Both the position numbers and the translations under genes were made by a program. DNA of 20,183 nucleotides from a virus, in the IMG/VR virus record IMGVR_UViG_3300033141_005384, positions 1-20,183 of that record; one strand, given 5' to 3'. The notes beneath the pieces are model-generated. The model had not been told where the DNA came from and searched no databases. It worked only from the letters and a program-made list of their open reading frames with translations. Positions 14,449 to 20,183 of this stretch are shown here, piece by piece; the stretch's first letter is position 1, and each line of letters begins with the position of its first letter.

Positions 14449-14707
14449 TTATTATCTTTATTATATCATTCATCTATTGATCCTTCTTTTTCTTTATTAT
14501 ATTAAGGATCTTCTATCTGATATATTGATCTAACGATGAAGATAGATGAATAGATAGATGAATAGATAAAGATACTCTATATACTATACTCATTGGCATT
14601 CGTAATAAGCATCATTATAATTAAAGGGGGGAGTTCGGAAGAGAGGGGGAGGATCAAAACTAAATCAAGGGGAGAAGAGAATCAAGAAGAAAAGAAAGAA
14701 AAACAAG
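14449..14707. other. Non-coding AT-rich stretch with short repeats and polypurine tract
   Basis: It holds GATCCTT and AAGGATC as an inverted pair (about 14478-14510), a GATAGATGAATA tandem (about 14540-14565), and from about 14623 to 14706 a run that is almost all purine on the plus strand (for example AAGGGGAGAAGAGAA). No gene is found. Confidence 0.55.
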
Positions 14708-14732
14708 ATCTTCTTTATTATATAAAGAAGAT
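14708..14732 (-). terminator. Hairpin at the end of the P2 unit
   Basis: ATCTTCTTTAT and its exact complement form an 11-bp stem around a 3-nt loop, 30 bp after the stop of the 68-residue gene. On the minus strand it is followed by CTTGTTTTTC. The stem is AT-rich, so termination may be weak, but the position fits. Confidence 0.55.
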
Positions 14733-14761
14733 AGATTAATATAAAACTATTCTTTATATAA

Positions 14762-14968
14762 CTATTCTTTTGTCTTCTCTATTTCTATATAATATTTTTT
14801 CTTTATTTTTAAAGTTTCCACCACTTTAACTTTAAGTATTTGAGCGATTTCATCTATCTCTTCACCTACATTATCTAATATTTCCTTATCATTCAAAAAA
14901 ACATCAGTGTCTCCTGATTCGTAGTCTACTATATATAAGATTTCCTCTTTTTTCTTCTTCTTTACCAT
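14762..14968 (-). CDS. Small acidic hypothetical protein
   Basis: The 68-residue protein has a Lys run at the start (MVKKKKKEE), a central acidic region (DYESGDTDVFLNDKEIL) and a helical, charged C-terminus. The ribosome site is AAGGAGG before ATG 14966-14968. Not recognised. It is the last gene of the P2 unit, followed by a hairpin. Confidence 0.7.
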   Translation of the reverse strand: MVKKKKKEEILYIVDYESGDTDVFLNDKEILDNVGEEIDEIAQILKVKVVETLKIKKKYYIEIEKTKE

Positions 14969-14994
14969 TTCATTCCCTCCTTTATTTCTATTTT

Positions 14995-15252
14995 CTATTC
15001 TATTTCTGTTTCCTCAAGAACTTTTATAAAAGGCTTTATCACCTGTACTTCTTTATCTTCCACAAATCTAGTTATTTTCTTAACCTGATCATCTTCCTCT
15101 TCATCGTTGTCAAAAATTGTTCTAATTAAATCTTGATCTCCTTGACAAATAGTATCTCTCTCCGAATAAACCCACTCTATTATATAGAGATGGGTTTCTT
15201 TTTCTCCTTTTTCTATTAACTTTTTAACTATTTGCCTTTTCATTTCATCCAT
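14995..15252 (-). CDS. Small acidic hypothetical protein
   Basis: The 85-residue protein starts behind AAAGGAG. It is helical, with EWVYSERDTICQGDQDLIRTIFDND followed by an acidic EEEDDQ patch. No zinc pattern or membrane segment. Not recognised. It lies 26 bp before the last gene of the unit. Confidence 0.7.
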   Translation of the reverse strand: MDEMKRQIVKKLIEKGEKETHLYIIEWVYSERDTICQGDQDLIRTIFDNDEEEDDQVKKITRFVEDKEVQVIKPFIKVLEETEIE

Positions 15253-15276
15253 TTAAATTCTCCTTTAATTAATATA

Positions 15277-15450
15277 TTATTCATCATCATAATGATTATT
15301 AAACCTTTTAATTTCCTCCTTTGTAAGATCTCTCCCTCTCCAATCTAAAATCCCTAACTCTCTATCTATCTCCCATTGTTCAAATTCAGATAATTTAAAA
15401 TAGTTTGTAGGTCTTTTAAAAGATTCTTCAAACATCTCTCTTTCATTCAT
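15277..15450 (-). CDS. Small hypothetical protein
   Basis: ATG 15448-15450 with GGAGG five bases before it is preferred over the ATG four codons upstream, because the latter overlaps its own ribosome site. The 57-residue product is highly charged and helical (SEFEQWEIDRELGILDWRGR, then LTKEEIKRFNNHYDDE). It overlaps the upstream gene by four bases. Not recognised. Confidence 0.68.
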   Translation of the reverse strand: MNEREMFEESFKRPTNYFKLSEFEQWEIDRELGILDWRGRDLTKEEIKRFNNHYDDE

Positions 15451-15791
15451 CTTTTCCTCCATCTTTTAATCGATTTTTCACAAACCTTTGCAAGAGCCAG
15501 ATGTGAACTTCTTTTAATTTCCTCTAAAATCTTTATCATAATTTCCTTATCTCCTCTGGCTTCATCGTACACCTTGTCACCTAAGAGATCAGATAAAGTA
15601 TCCTCATCATTATAAAGTTCATCAGCCAACCATCCTTTAATATCTCTTACTCCATTCGCTTTAGCCTTCTTAATCTTCTTCCCCCAATACTCATCATCCT
15701 CATCTACAGAATAAGCGACATCAGAAACTGCTTCACCCACCCAATCGCTTATCATTCTTGCTTTAACCAATATTCCTAAGTGATCATCCAT
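15447..15791 (-). CDS. Hypothetical 114-residue protein
   Basis: The start is behind AAGGAGG. The protein is mixed charge, with an acidic middle (DVAYSVDEDDEYWGKKIKK, DELYNDEDTLSDLLGD) and a basic end (CEKSIKRWRKR). It appears all-helical. Not recognised. Highly acidic segments of this sort occur in phage DNA mimics and inhibitor proteins, but there is no specific evidence here. Confidence 0.72.
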   Translation of the reverse strand: MDDHLGILVKARMISDWVGEAVSDVAYSVDEDDEYWGKKIKKAKANGVRDIKGWLADELYNDEDTLSDLLGDKVYDEARGDKEIMIKILEEIKRSSHLALAKVCEKSIKRWRKR

Positions 15792-15816
15792 CTAATCCTC
15801 CTTAGCTCATATTTAT

Positions 15817-16149
15817 TTACGCAAATATTAAACGGTATTCTTTAGTCGCTTTTCGTAAGAAATTCTTTCTTTCAAAGCCCTTAAGATTTAACTGATCAGC
15901 TCGTTGTGTTTTCTGATAAATATAAGAACTTGCGTCTGATTGCATAACAAGCTTTATAAGATATAGCTCATTAGGAATATCGTTCCAACCGTCCTCCCAT
16001 TCTATCCATCTTCTCACTTCTTTAGCTGTAAGAATCGCAAATTCAGGATTTTTGGGATCTGGTTCAGGGAGTGGAAGAAAAAGAGCTTCTGCAAGTCTAC
16101 AAACAGATTTAAGCGACACAGAAATATTAGCCGACATATATTGTCCCAC
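15817..16149 (-). CDS. Hypothetical 110-residue protein downstream of the structured island
   Basis: GTG 16147-16149 with GGAGG seven bases upstream is taken as the start; ATG 16135-16137, four codons later, is possible with GGTGG as its site. The product contains LAEALFLPLPEPDPKNPEF, then TAKEVRRWIEWEDGWNDIPNE and RKNFLRKATKEYRLIF. Not recognised. Its ribosome site follows directly after the terminator-like stem of the GC-rich island, so its expression may be controlled by that element. Confidence 0.7.
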   Translation of the reverse strand: MGQYMSANISVSLKSVCRLAEALFLPLPEPDPKNPEFAILTAKEVRRWIEWEDGWNDIPNELYLIKLVMQSDASSYIYQKTQRADQLNLKGFERKNFLRKATKEYRLIFA

Positions 16150-16164
16150 CTACTTTCCTCCTAT

Positions 16165-16350
16165 TTAAAAATTAAAGTGGGCCGGTTTCCCACCGACACG
16201 GTATCTGTGTTGCCGATCGTTAGGGCTTCTCCGCTCTTCCGAGCTCCACCCAAACGGGCTTATCAACCCAATACTTCGCAAGAGCTGACACACTTGATCG
16301 AGGTCCGTAGTTCCGGGCCATAGATACGTTATTAATCCCGCCGTATCGCC
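16165..16350 (-). ncRNA. Candidate structured RNA or cis-regulatory element
   Basis: The island is far richer in G+C than its surroundings: 35 of 60 bases at 16201-16260 and 31 of 60 at 16261-16320. Read on the minus strand it can form GATACG/CGTATC (plus 16323-16347), GGGTT-GATA-AGCCC (16256-16269), GCTC-GGAA-GAGC with a GNRA tetraloop (16233-16244), ACAC/GTGT (16196-16210) and GTGGG/CCCAC (16177-16193). The last stem is followed by TTTAATTTTT, a terminator-like end, and then at once by the ribosome site of the next gene. No tRNA, 5S, tmRNA or common riboswitch signature was recognised. A 33-codon frame (MARNYGPRSSVSALAKYW and on) lacks a ribosome site. Confidence 0.38.
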
Positions 16351-16366
16351 ACTAATTATCTTTAAT

Positions 16367-16636
16367 TTAATGTGATCTACATATCCAAAAACTTCGGTGA
16401 CCTTGTATTCCTCCCCCTTCTTCCAGGATTGCGTCGTTTATATTAATTCTTTTATGACAGAGTTTACAGGTAACTTCTTTAGGTGGAATCAAAATTCTTT
16501 TGGCTCTCTTAATAGTTCTCTTGGGTCTAAAATATATTCTGCGCTTCTGCCTCGGAGCTTTGGCTTCTTCTGCAATTTCTATCTTAAAAGCCATTATCTG
16601 CTCTTTGTTTAAAATACCTAATTCTCCTATTTGCAT
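16367..16636 (-). CDS. Treble-clef-like zinc-finger protein
   Basis: The 89-residue protein has a very basic middle (KAPRQKRRIYFRPKRTIKRAKR) and a C-terminal CKLCHKRININDAILE then HRSFWICRSH, giving C-x2-C with a distal C-x2-H, a treble-clef-like zinc site. The ATG 16634-16636 (after GGGTGAAGAA) is used; an internal ATG 14 codons on has a weaker site. It is the first gene after promoter P2. The basic region suggests nucleic-acid binding. Confidence 0.74.
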   Translation of the reverse strand: MQIGELGILNKEQIMAFKIEIAEEAKAPRQKRRIYFRPKRTIKRAKRILIPPKEVTCKLCHKRININDAILEEGGGIQGHRSFWICRSH

Positions 16637-16677
16637 TTCTTCACCCTTTTTTGTTCAACCTTATTTAAGTTAAATAT

Positions 16678-16713
16678 AATATATAAGGCAGATTTAAGGA
16701 AGTAAAGTTCTTT
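16678..16713 (-). promoter_or_regulatory. Promoter P2 with shared -35 box
   Basis: The same 15-bp box as P1 lies at plus 16699-16713. TTTACT (16701-16706) is followed by 17 bp and TATATT (16678-16683). It starts three bases after the stop of the 66-residue gene, so the preceding unit may read through it. Confidence 0.75.
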
Positions 16714-16715
16714 AT

Positions 16716-16916
16716 TTATTTTAGAAATCTCTTAATCAAGCCCTTAGCTCTTTTAAGGGCTTCTATTAAACCTCTGTTTTCTGTATGAAATTGTCTAAAG
16801 TGATCAGAGTTAGGTTTATCTTCATCCACTTCTCTTACAAAAGAAATTGACTTTTCCATAACAGATAATATAAGTTCTTTTGCGCCAACTGTTTGATGCG
16901 AATCAACTTTTACCAT
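16716..16916 (-). CDS. Small hypothetical protein
   Basis: The 66-residue protein starts behind AAAGGAG. It is helical, with HQTVGAKELILSVMEKSISF and a basic end (LIEALKRAKGLIKRFLK). Not recognised. It is the last gene of the P3 unit. Confidence 0.7.
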   Translation of the reverse strand: MVKVDSHQTVGAKELILSVMEKSISFVREVDEDKPNSDHFRQFHTENRGLIEALKRAKGLIKRFLK

Positions 16917-16927
16917 CTCTTTCTCCT

Positions 16928-17137
16928 TTATTTAAAGTCTTTGTTCTGAGGAGCTCTTATTTCAATTTCCCATCCTTCTGCTAAAAGATCATTAACTTCT
17001 TCTTCAGAAATAGGGACTCCAACTTTAACATAAGTAGAATTCGTGGCTTTCTCTACACTAAAATCAACATCTTTCAGTTGTTCAGCCTCATATTTTCTAA
17101 AATCAACCAGATACATCTTCTTCTTCCGTTCTGCCAT
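16928..17137 (-). CDS. Small hypothetical protein
   Basis: The 69-residue protein starts behind AAGGAG. It has a basic start (MAERKKKMYLVDFRKYE) and a C-terminal half that resembles a small alpha/beta unit (VKVGVPISEEEVNDLLAEGW). It overlaps the upstream gene by 35 bp in another frame. Not recognised. Confidence 0.7.
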   Translation of the reverse strand: MAERKKKMYLVDFRKYEAEQLKDVDFSVEKATNSTYVKVGVPISEEEVNDLLAEGWEIEIRAPQNKDFK

Positions 17138-17372
17138 CTTCTTTCTCCTTCTTTAATTTTGTTTTTAAAAGAATCATTATTCTATCAACAATAGTAGGTC
17201 CTATATTTCGTCCTACCCCCAATGTTCCTAATCTTTTAACTTCCTTAGGAACTACATAGAAATCAAATTCATCTTCCGCATCAAGATCTTCGATTTCTGG
17301 TCCATATTCTGTTCTTATTGTCCATGCATCTATCACCGTTCCATCTTCATCTGTAAGATTTAACTTAAACAT
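17103..17372 (-). CDS. Hypothetical 89-residue protein
   Basis: ATG 17370-17372 is chosen because AAGGAG lies six bases upstream; the longer frame to 17450 has no ribosome site and overlaps the previous gene heavily. The N-terminal half is acidic (LTDEDGTVIDAWTIRTEYGP, EDLDAEDEFDFYVV) and the C-terminal half basic then acidic. Not recognised. Confidence 0.68.
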   Translation of the reverse strand: MFKLNLTDEDGTVIDAWTIRTEYGPEIEDLDAEDEFDFYVVPKEVKRLGTLGVGRNIGPTIVDRIMILLKTKLKKEKEDGRTEEEDVSG

Positions 17373-17511
17373 CTTCATCTCCTTTCTTCTTATGATCTCC
17401 CCATTTTTTTCCACAACACTCACACCTCTCCCAAGAAAAGTGAAAACCAATTATCGCTTTAATGGCGACAAGAGCAATGGTTAGTTTAGCCACAAACAAT
17501 AGAACCTCCAT
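17365..17511 (-). CDS. Tiny membrane protein with CxxC
   Basis: The 48-residue product starts at ATG 17509-17511 behind AAAGGAG, inside a longer frame without other good starts. It has one membrane segment (VLLFVAKLTIALVAIKAIIG) followed by CECCGKKWGDHKKKGDE, a Cys-rich basic tail that would sit on one side of the membrane. It overlaps the next start by eight bases. Not recognised. Confidence 0.62.
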   Translation of the reverse strand: MEVLLFVAKLTIALVAIKAIIGFHFSWERCECCGKKWGDHKKKGDEDV

Positions 17512-17513
17512 TC

Positions 17514-17696
17514 TCATCTCCTTTCTTTTAAAATTTTGACTCTGGTTTGACAACCTTGGCATTCCCATCTTTCAAAGTAATGTTCTCCTATTATTCGATC
17601 TTTATGCTGAATTAGAATCAATCTATGCTCCTTAAACACTCCGCAGACCTTACACAATCCTTTCTTTATGTTTTCTGTCCTAATTTCTTTATTCAC
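17514..17696 (-). CDS. Small zinc-ribbon protein with GTG start
   Basis: The frame opens further upstream, but the ribosome site AAAGGAGGG points to GTG 17694-17696, giving 60 residues. CKVC near residue 15 and CQGC near residue 48 form a zinc ribbon. The start lies inside the end of the upstream gene (eight-base overlap). Confidence 0.68.
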   Translation of the reverse strand: MNKEIRTENIKKGLCKVCGVFKEHRLILIQHKDRIIGEHYFERWECQGCQTRVKILKERR

Positions 17697-17865
17697 CTTT
17701 CCCTCCTTTAATTTCTTCTTGGACTTTAGAAAGAACCTTAACCCCTGTTTCAAATCCATTTGTCCAACAATCCCACCAATCACCATAATCATCCGGATGA
17801 AAAAGCTCTATTCCTCGTTTTTCTGCCCACTCTCTAAATTCTTTAGGAAACATTTCCTTTTTCAT
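17689..17865 (-). CDS. Small Trp-rich hypothetical protein
   Basis: ATG 17863-17865 (GGGAGAG upstream) is used; the longer frame to 17982 would lie wholly over the upstream gene. The 58-residue product has FPKEFREWAEKRGIELFHPD and DYGDWWDCWTNGFETGVKVL, a pattern of Trp and acidic residues. Not recognised. Confidence 0.66.
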   Translation of the reverse strand: MKKEMFPKEFREWAEKRGIELFHPDDYGDWWDCWTNGFETGVKVLSKVQEEIKGGKGE

Positions 17866-18049
17866 TTTTTCTCTCCCATTCCGGTTCATGTAATTTCCCT
17901 TCCAATAAATTCCTATTGATATCAAATTGAGAACAACAATACTGAGAAAAAATAATTCCTGAATCATGCCAAAATCTTCCATGTAAAAACTTTATTTCTA
18001 CCCCACAATGTTTACATCTTTTTTTCGTTGCTCCTGCTTTATTTTCCAT
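17843..18049 (-). CDS. Small zinc-binding protein
   Basis: ATG 18047-18049 follows AGGGGATGA. The 68-residue product has CKHCGVEIKFLHGRFWHDSG and then QYCCSQF, enough Cys and His for one zinc site of treble-clef or TRASH-like shape. It overlaps the next gene by 23 bp. Confidence 0.68.
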   Translation of the reverse strand: MENKAGATKKRCKHCGVEIKFLHGRFWHDSGIIFSQYCCSQFDINRNLLEGKLHEPEWERKNEKGNVS

Positions 18050-18064
18050 CAATTCTCATCCCCT

Positions 18065-18247
18065 TTAAAAATCCGGCCAAGCCTTAATCACTTTCCCCAG
18101 TTTAATTCTTTCAACATGAGGGAAAACACAATGATGAACTCTCGCTTCTTCTTTACTAAGAAGCTTGCCACAATCTGTACATCTGAAGAAAAGGGTAATT
18201 ATTCCCCTAATCTTCCTTAATACTCCGTTAAAAGTTTTAATTCTCAT
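18065..18247 (-). CDS. Small zinc-binding protein
   Basis: ATG 18245-18247 with AAGGAGGG seven bases upstream gives 60 residues. CTDCGKLLSKEEARVHHCVF provides a C-x2-C plus H-H-C zinc site; basic residues come before and after. The start overlaps the end of the upstream gene. Confidence 0.68.
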   Translation of the reverse strand: MRIKTFNGVLRKIRGIITLFFRCTDCGKLLSKEEARVHHCVFPHVERIKLGKVIKAWPDF

Positions 18248-18458
18248 TCTTGCCCTCCTTATCCATATATTCAACATAATCAAGATTAATGGGAGTCTTT
18301 TTCTCAAGCATTCCCCTAATTGCGGTTGTTAAAAGATGTATAGGATGCGATCTTAAATTTCCCTTAGGAGTAAAGAGCTGACTCTCTGAAAGTTCATAAA
18401 TATCTCTAATAGACTTTCTTTCGTCGTCAAAAATTATAATCCTTATGTTTTTTGTCAT
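18237..18458 (-). CDS. Small hypothetical protein
   Basis: The 73-residue protein starts behind AAAGGGAG. The N-terminus KNIRIIIFDDERKSIRDIYE has the look of a strand-helix unit; the remainder is helical. Not recognised. Confidence 0.7.
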   Translation of the reverse strand: MTKNIRIIIFDDERKSIRDIYELSESQLFTPKGNLRSHPIHLLTTAIRGMLEKKTPINLDYVEYMDKEGKNEN

Positions 18459-18473
18459 TTCTTTATTCTCCCT

Positions 18474-18632
18474 TTACTCATGAATCACTATTCCTTTTTG
18501 CTCAAGATAAATTAATATTTCATGGTCAACATAGTTCTCCAACTCTGTTTCGTCAATTAATCCAGCCAAATAATGTTTTTCTCTTTTGTTTAGTTTTTCA
18601 AGCAACATCCCTATTCTCCGTACTTCATTCAT
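18474..18632 (-). CDS. Tiny hypothetical protein, first gene of the P3 unit
   Basis: The 52-residue frame starts at ATG 18630-18632 behind AAAGGAGGT, one of the strongest ribosome sites in the window. It encodes a charged helical peptide (VRRIGMLLEKLNKREKHYLA, then DETELENYVDHEILIYLEQK). It ends 15 bp before the next gene and lies about 33 bp after the P3 -10 element. Not recognised. Confidence 0.72.
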   Translation of the reverse strand: MNEVRRIGMLLEKLNKREKHYLAGLIDETELENYVDHEILIYLEQKGIVIHE

Positions 18633-18664
18633 TTACCTTACCTCCTTTAAAAATTATTTACCTA

Positions 18665-18700
18665 ACTATATTTGTTGGACCTAAAGAAGTAAAGTTCTTT
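18665..18700 (-). promoter_or_regulatory. Promoter P3 with shared -35 box
   Basis: The box AAAGAACTTTACTTC lies at plus 18686-18700. TTTACT (18688-18693), a 17-bp spacer and TATAGT (18665-18670) give a good sigma70-like promoter. Here the box extends to AAAGAA-N6-TTCTTT, a short inverted repeat that could bind a regulator. It drives the ten-gene unit 18632 to 16716. Confidence 0.8.
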
Positions 18701-19050
18701 TTATTTTCTTCTCTCTCTTCTTGAATAGGATTTTAGATCTCAGATCGATATGATTTAACAACCTTGATCAACAGATCTTATAATCTATATATCCTTACTG
18801 ATCATTACGTTCGGGATTAGAATAAGGGGAGAATTAAAATAGAACAAAATTTAAGACTTAATTATAATATTTAGCACAACCTATTATCTAATATTAATTC
18901 TAATGGCTCTAATGGCCATCTGAGTAGTCCTAAAATATAAAGCATAGGGTGGCCTTATTTTGCCATTAAAGTTGTCTGGAGTAGCTATTAAAGCTGTCTA
19001 ATAGGGGTCTTAAAAAATAGGTATAAGGGTTTATTAATTTTTAAATAATA
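18701..19050. other. Non-coding stretch upstream of P3
   Basis: No gene is found. It holds a GATC cluster (18733-18803, five sites), TTACGTTCGG (18805-18814) shared with the P1 upstream region, and loose repeats around TGGCTCTAATGGCCATC and CTATTAAAGCTGTCTAATAG (18905-19000). No terminator for the upstream unit is evident. Confidence 0.5.
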
Positions 19051-19248
19051 CTATCTTCTTCTCTTTTTTTCCTTAATCATTTCTTCTATCTTTAACACAA
19101 GTTCCTTTTCTTTGATTCCATCAAGAACTTTAACAACATACCATTCACTATTAACTCTACGAAGAACAGTAGCCTTCTTACCATTCCAATAAGAATCGAC
19201 ATTTGGAATTTGAACAACCACCTTATCACCAGGATCAACAATTTCCAT
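19051..19248 (-). CDS. Small SH3/KOW-like protein
   Basis: The 65-residue protein reads DPGDKVVVQIPNVDSYWNGK, ATVLRRVNSEWYVVKVLDG and then a Lys/Arg helix. The strand pattern with G-D-K-V at the start and W-Y-V-V in the middle resembles small SH3-like barrels that bind nucleic acid or proteins. This is by eye. The start is behind AAAGGAG. Confidence 0.65.
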   Translation of the reverse strand: MEIVDPGDKVVVQIPNVDSYWNGKKATVLRRVNSEWYVVKVLDGIKEKELVLKIEEMIKEKKRRR

Positions 19249-19456
19249 CTAAACTCTCCTTTCTACATTTTTTACAAAGCAAATATTTGCATCCATCACA
19301 TTCCAAATCTTGATCTGGAGCCACACATTCATGTTCAGAACAATAAGTTTCTCTTAAATAACCACAATCCTGAGAAGGTTTTAATCCACATTTTGAACAT
19401 GGTTGAATTAACCCAAATGAAATTTCATAAAGATCCCAAAACCAATTCCAAAACAT
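19235..19456 (-). CDS. Cys-rich zinc-binding protein
   Basis: The 73-residue protein contains CSKCG, CGYLRETYCSEHEC and CDGCKYLLCKKC, at least nine Cys plus His, enough for two zinc sites in a cross-brace or B-box-like arrangement. The N-terminus is aromatic (MFWNWFWDLYE). It starts behind AAGGGGA and overlaps the next gene by 14 bp. The role is unknown; protein-protein contact is plausible. Confidence 0.7.
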   Translation of the reverse strand: MFWNWFWDLYEISFGLIQPCSKCGLKPSQDCGYLRETYCSEHECVAPDQDLECDGCKYLLCKKCRKESLDGNC

Positions 19457-19457
19457 A

Positions 19458-19700
19458 TTAATTCCCCTTTATTTTCTTTATTTTCTTTAGAAAAGCAGCA
19501 AATCCCAAAGCCATTTCCAGAGTATTTTTCTCTATTTTTGTTTCCTTTAAAGACAAATCAGTAATTAAAACATTTTGTTCAATCATTTTAAGAACTATTC
19601 TCTCTGTGTTTTTATGAATACAAAAAATCATAACATAAAAGGCAATAGAAAGGCCAAACACCACTGCTCCTAAAGTTAAAATTAAAAAAGCCTCAATCAT
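19458..19700 (-). CDS. Small membrane protein
   Basis: The 80-residue protein has an N-terminal membrane segment (FLILTLGAVVFGLSIAFYVM), probably a single pass, followed by a soluble helix and a Lys-rich end (FLKKIKKIKGN). The ribosome site is GGAGGTG. Not recognised. Confidence 0.7.
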   Translation of the reverse strand: MIEAFLILTLGAVVFGLSIAFYVMIFCIHKNTERIVLKMIEQNVLITDLSLKETKIEKNTLEMALGFAAFLKKIKKIKGN

Positions 19701-19719
19701 TCTTTTTCACCTCCCTCCT

Positions 19720-19938
19720 TTACATTTTCCAAATATCGATTCCTACTCCTGGAATTTCATCTAACTTTTCTGTTGCTTTGTCTGTTAGATTGCAGACATT
19801 AAAACTTCTTGTTGAAATAACAACATTGTGCTTTTTGAAAATTTTGAAAACTTTCTCGATATTTTCTTTAGTAATTGTTTGATCAAGATGAACTCCACCT
19901 TCCCATAGTCTCATTTTCTTTTCTTTTTCTTTATCCAT
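19720..19938 (-). CDS. Small hypothetical protein
   Basis: The 72-residue protein begins with a charged stretch (MDKEKEKKMRLWEGG) and then a strand-helix pattern (ENIEKVFKIFKKHNVVISTR, then DEIPGVGIDIW). The start is behind AAGGAGG and overlaps the upstream stop in TAATG. Not recognised. Confidence 0.7.
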   Translation of the reverse strand: MDKEKEKKMRLWEGGVHLDQTITKENIEKVFKIFKKHNVVISTRSFNVCNLTDKATEKLDEIPGVGIDIWKM

Positions 19939-20183
19939 TAATCTGTTTCCTCCTTAGTTAATTTCCACCATTCATCAGACATATTAATTATTTCCAATGC
20001 TCCATAGACTTGTTGATTAATGAGCCATAAACATTTCTTGAATTTATCCAACTCTTCTTCTTTAGCTTTATATTTCTTAAAATCAGATACACAGTTTGTT
20101 TTATTTTCTTGAAGAATTTCTATTAACCGATTAGCCATAGCTATCGTATTAACAGGAAGGCCCTGGTCTGCTATTGTATTTTC
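19938..20183 (-). CDS. Hypothetical protein, N-terminus beyond the window
   Basis: The frame has an ATG at 20136-20138 without a ribosome site, and the frame stays open to the window edge (ENTIADQGLPVNTIA before that Met), so the true start probably lies outside. The visible part is helical and charged (FKKYKAKEEELDKFKKCLWL). Not recognised. Confidence 0.6.
   Translation of the reverse strand, partial: ENTIADQGLPVNTIAMANRLIEILQENKTNCVSDFKKYKAKEEELDKFKKCLWLINQQVYGALEIINMSDEWWKLTKEETD

Noticed and set aside
16222-16321. 33-codon minus-strand gene MARNYGPRSS in the island
   Set aside because: No ribosome site precedes its ATG and the hairpins explain the sequence better; kept only as an alternative in the RNA entry.
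16141-16323. Plus-strand 60-residue frame across the island
   Set aside because: It opposes the operon direction, has no ribosome site, and overlaps the hairpin-rich segment.
16180-16330. tRNA, 5S rRNA or tmRNA in the GC-rich island
   Set aside because: No T-arm TTCRA loop, no acceptor-stem pairing with CCA, and no 5S or tmRNA core motif could be found on either strand.
17373-17450. Longer forms of several minus-strand small genes (also 17512-17568, 17697-17792, 17866-17982, 18248-18307)
   Set aside because: The extensions cover the upstream gene and lack ribosome sites; internal starts with AAGGAG-type sites are better.

Overview
The window is a stretch of an AT-rich genome of a tailed bacteriophage (Caudoviricetes type). 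The evidence is a packaging block of small terminase, large terminase and portal, followed by beta-rich virion-type proteins. There is also a phage-type 5'-3' exonuclease and long trains of tiny overlapping genes, almost all with strong AGGAGG-like ribosome binding sites. The sigma70-like promoters and Shine-Dalgarno use point to a bacterial host, which cannot be named from this sequence. Both window ends cut through reading frames.

Layout. Positions 1-7801 (minus strand) hold the packaging and virion block, read from 7801 downward: terminase small subunit candidate, terminase large subunit (TerL) with a 345-residue intein placed inside its ATP-binding loop, DUF935-like portal, two small beta-rich proteins, and two proteins with signal peptides. 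The last of these is broken by a perfect 43-bp tandem duplication. A divergent promoter region (7802-7995) separates this from a plus-strand operon (7996-10860): flap endonuclease, an unknown 212-residue protein, a small membrane protein, a zinc-ribbon protein, two small phage-type proteins, and a final gene split by one in-frame TGA.

Positions 10861-13326 are mostly non-coding and structured. They contain a 16-bp inverted repeat, nested inverted repeats, and a module (about 11440-12920) whose codon use differs from the phage genes. That module has three 38-bp iterons with a 16-bp palindrome in each, two minus-strand genes, a good promoter, and a 32-bp perfect palindrome. It looks like a plasmid-type replication or control module, or foreign DNA. 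GATC-rich direct repeats follow.

Positions 13327-20183 (minus strand) are an early or accessory region of about 20 very small genes, at least seven with Cys/His zinc-binding patterns. Three transcription units share one promoter design: the 15-bp box AAAGAACTTTACTTC over the -35 element, 17 bp, then a TATAAT-like -10. Between the units lie long non-coding stretches with GATC clusters, a 58-bp tandem duplication, 11-bp iterons and a polypurine tract. One unit contains a GC-rich island (16165-16350) that folds into several short hairpins and ends in a terminator-like stem; it is the best candidate for an undescribed structured RNA.

How the parts fit: the left minus-strand block packages DNA and builds the particle, the plus-strand block includes DNA replication or processing, and the right minus-strand block probably encodes host-takeover or regulatory peptides driven as a regulon by the shared promoter box.
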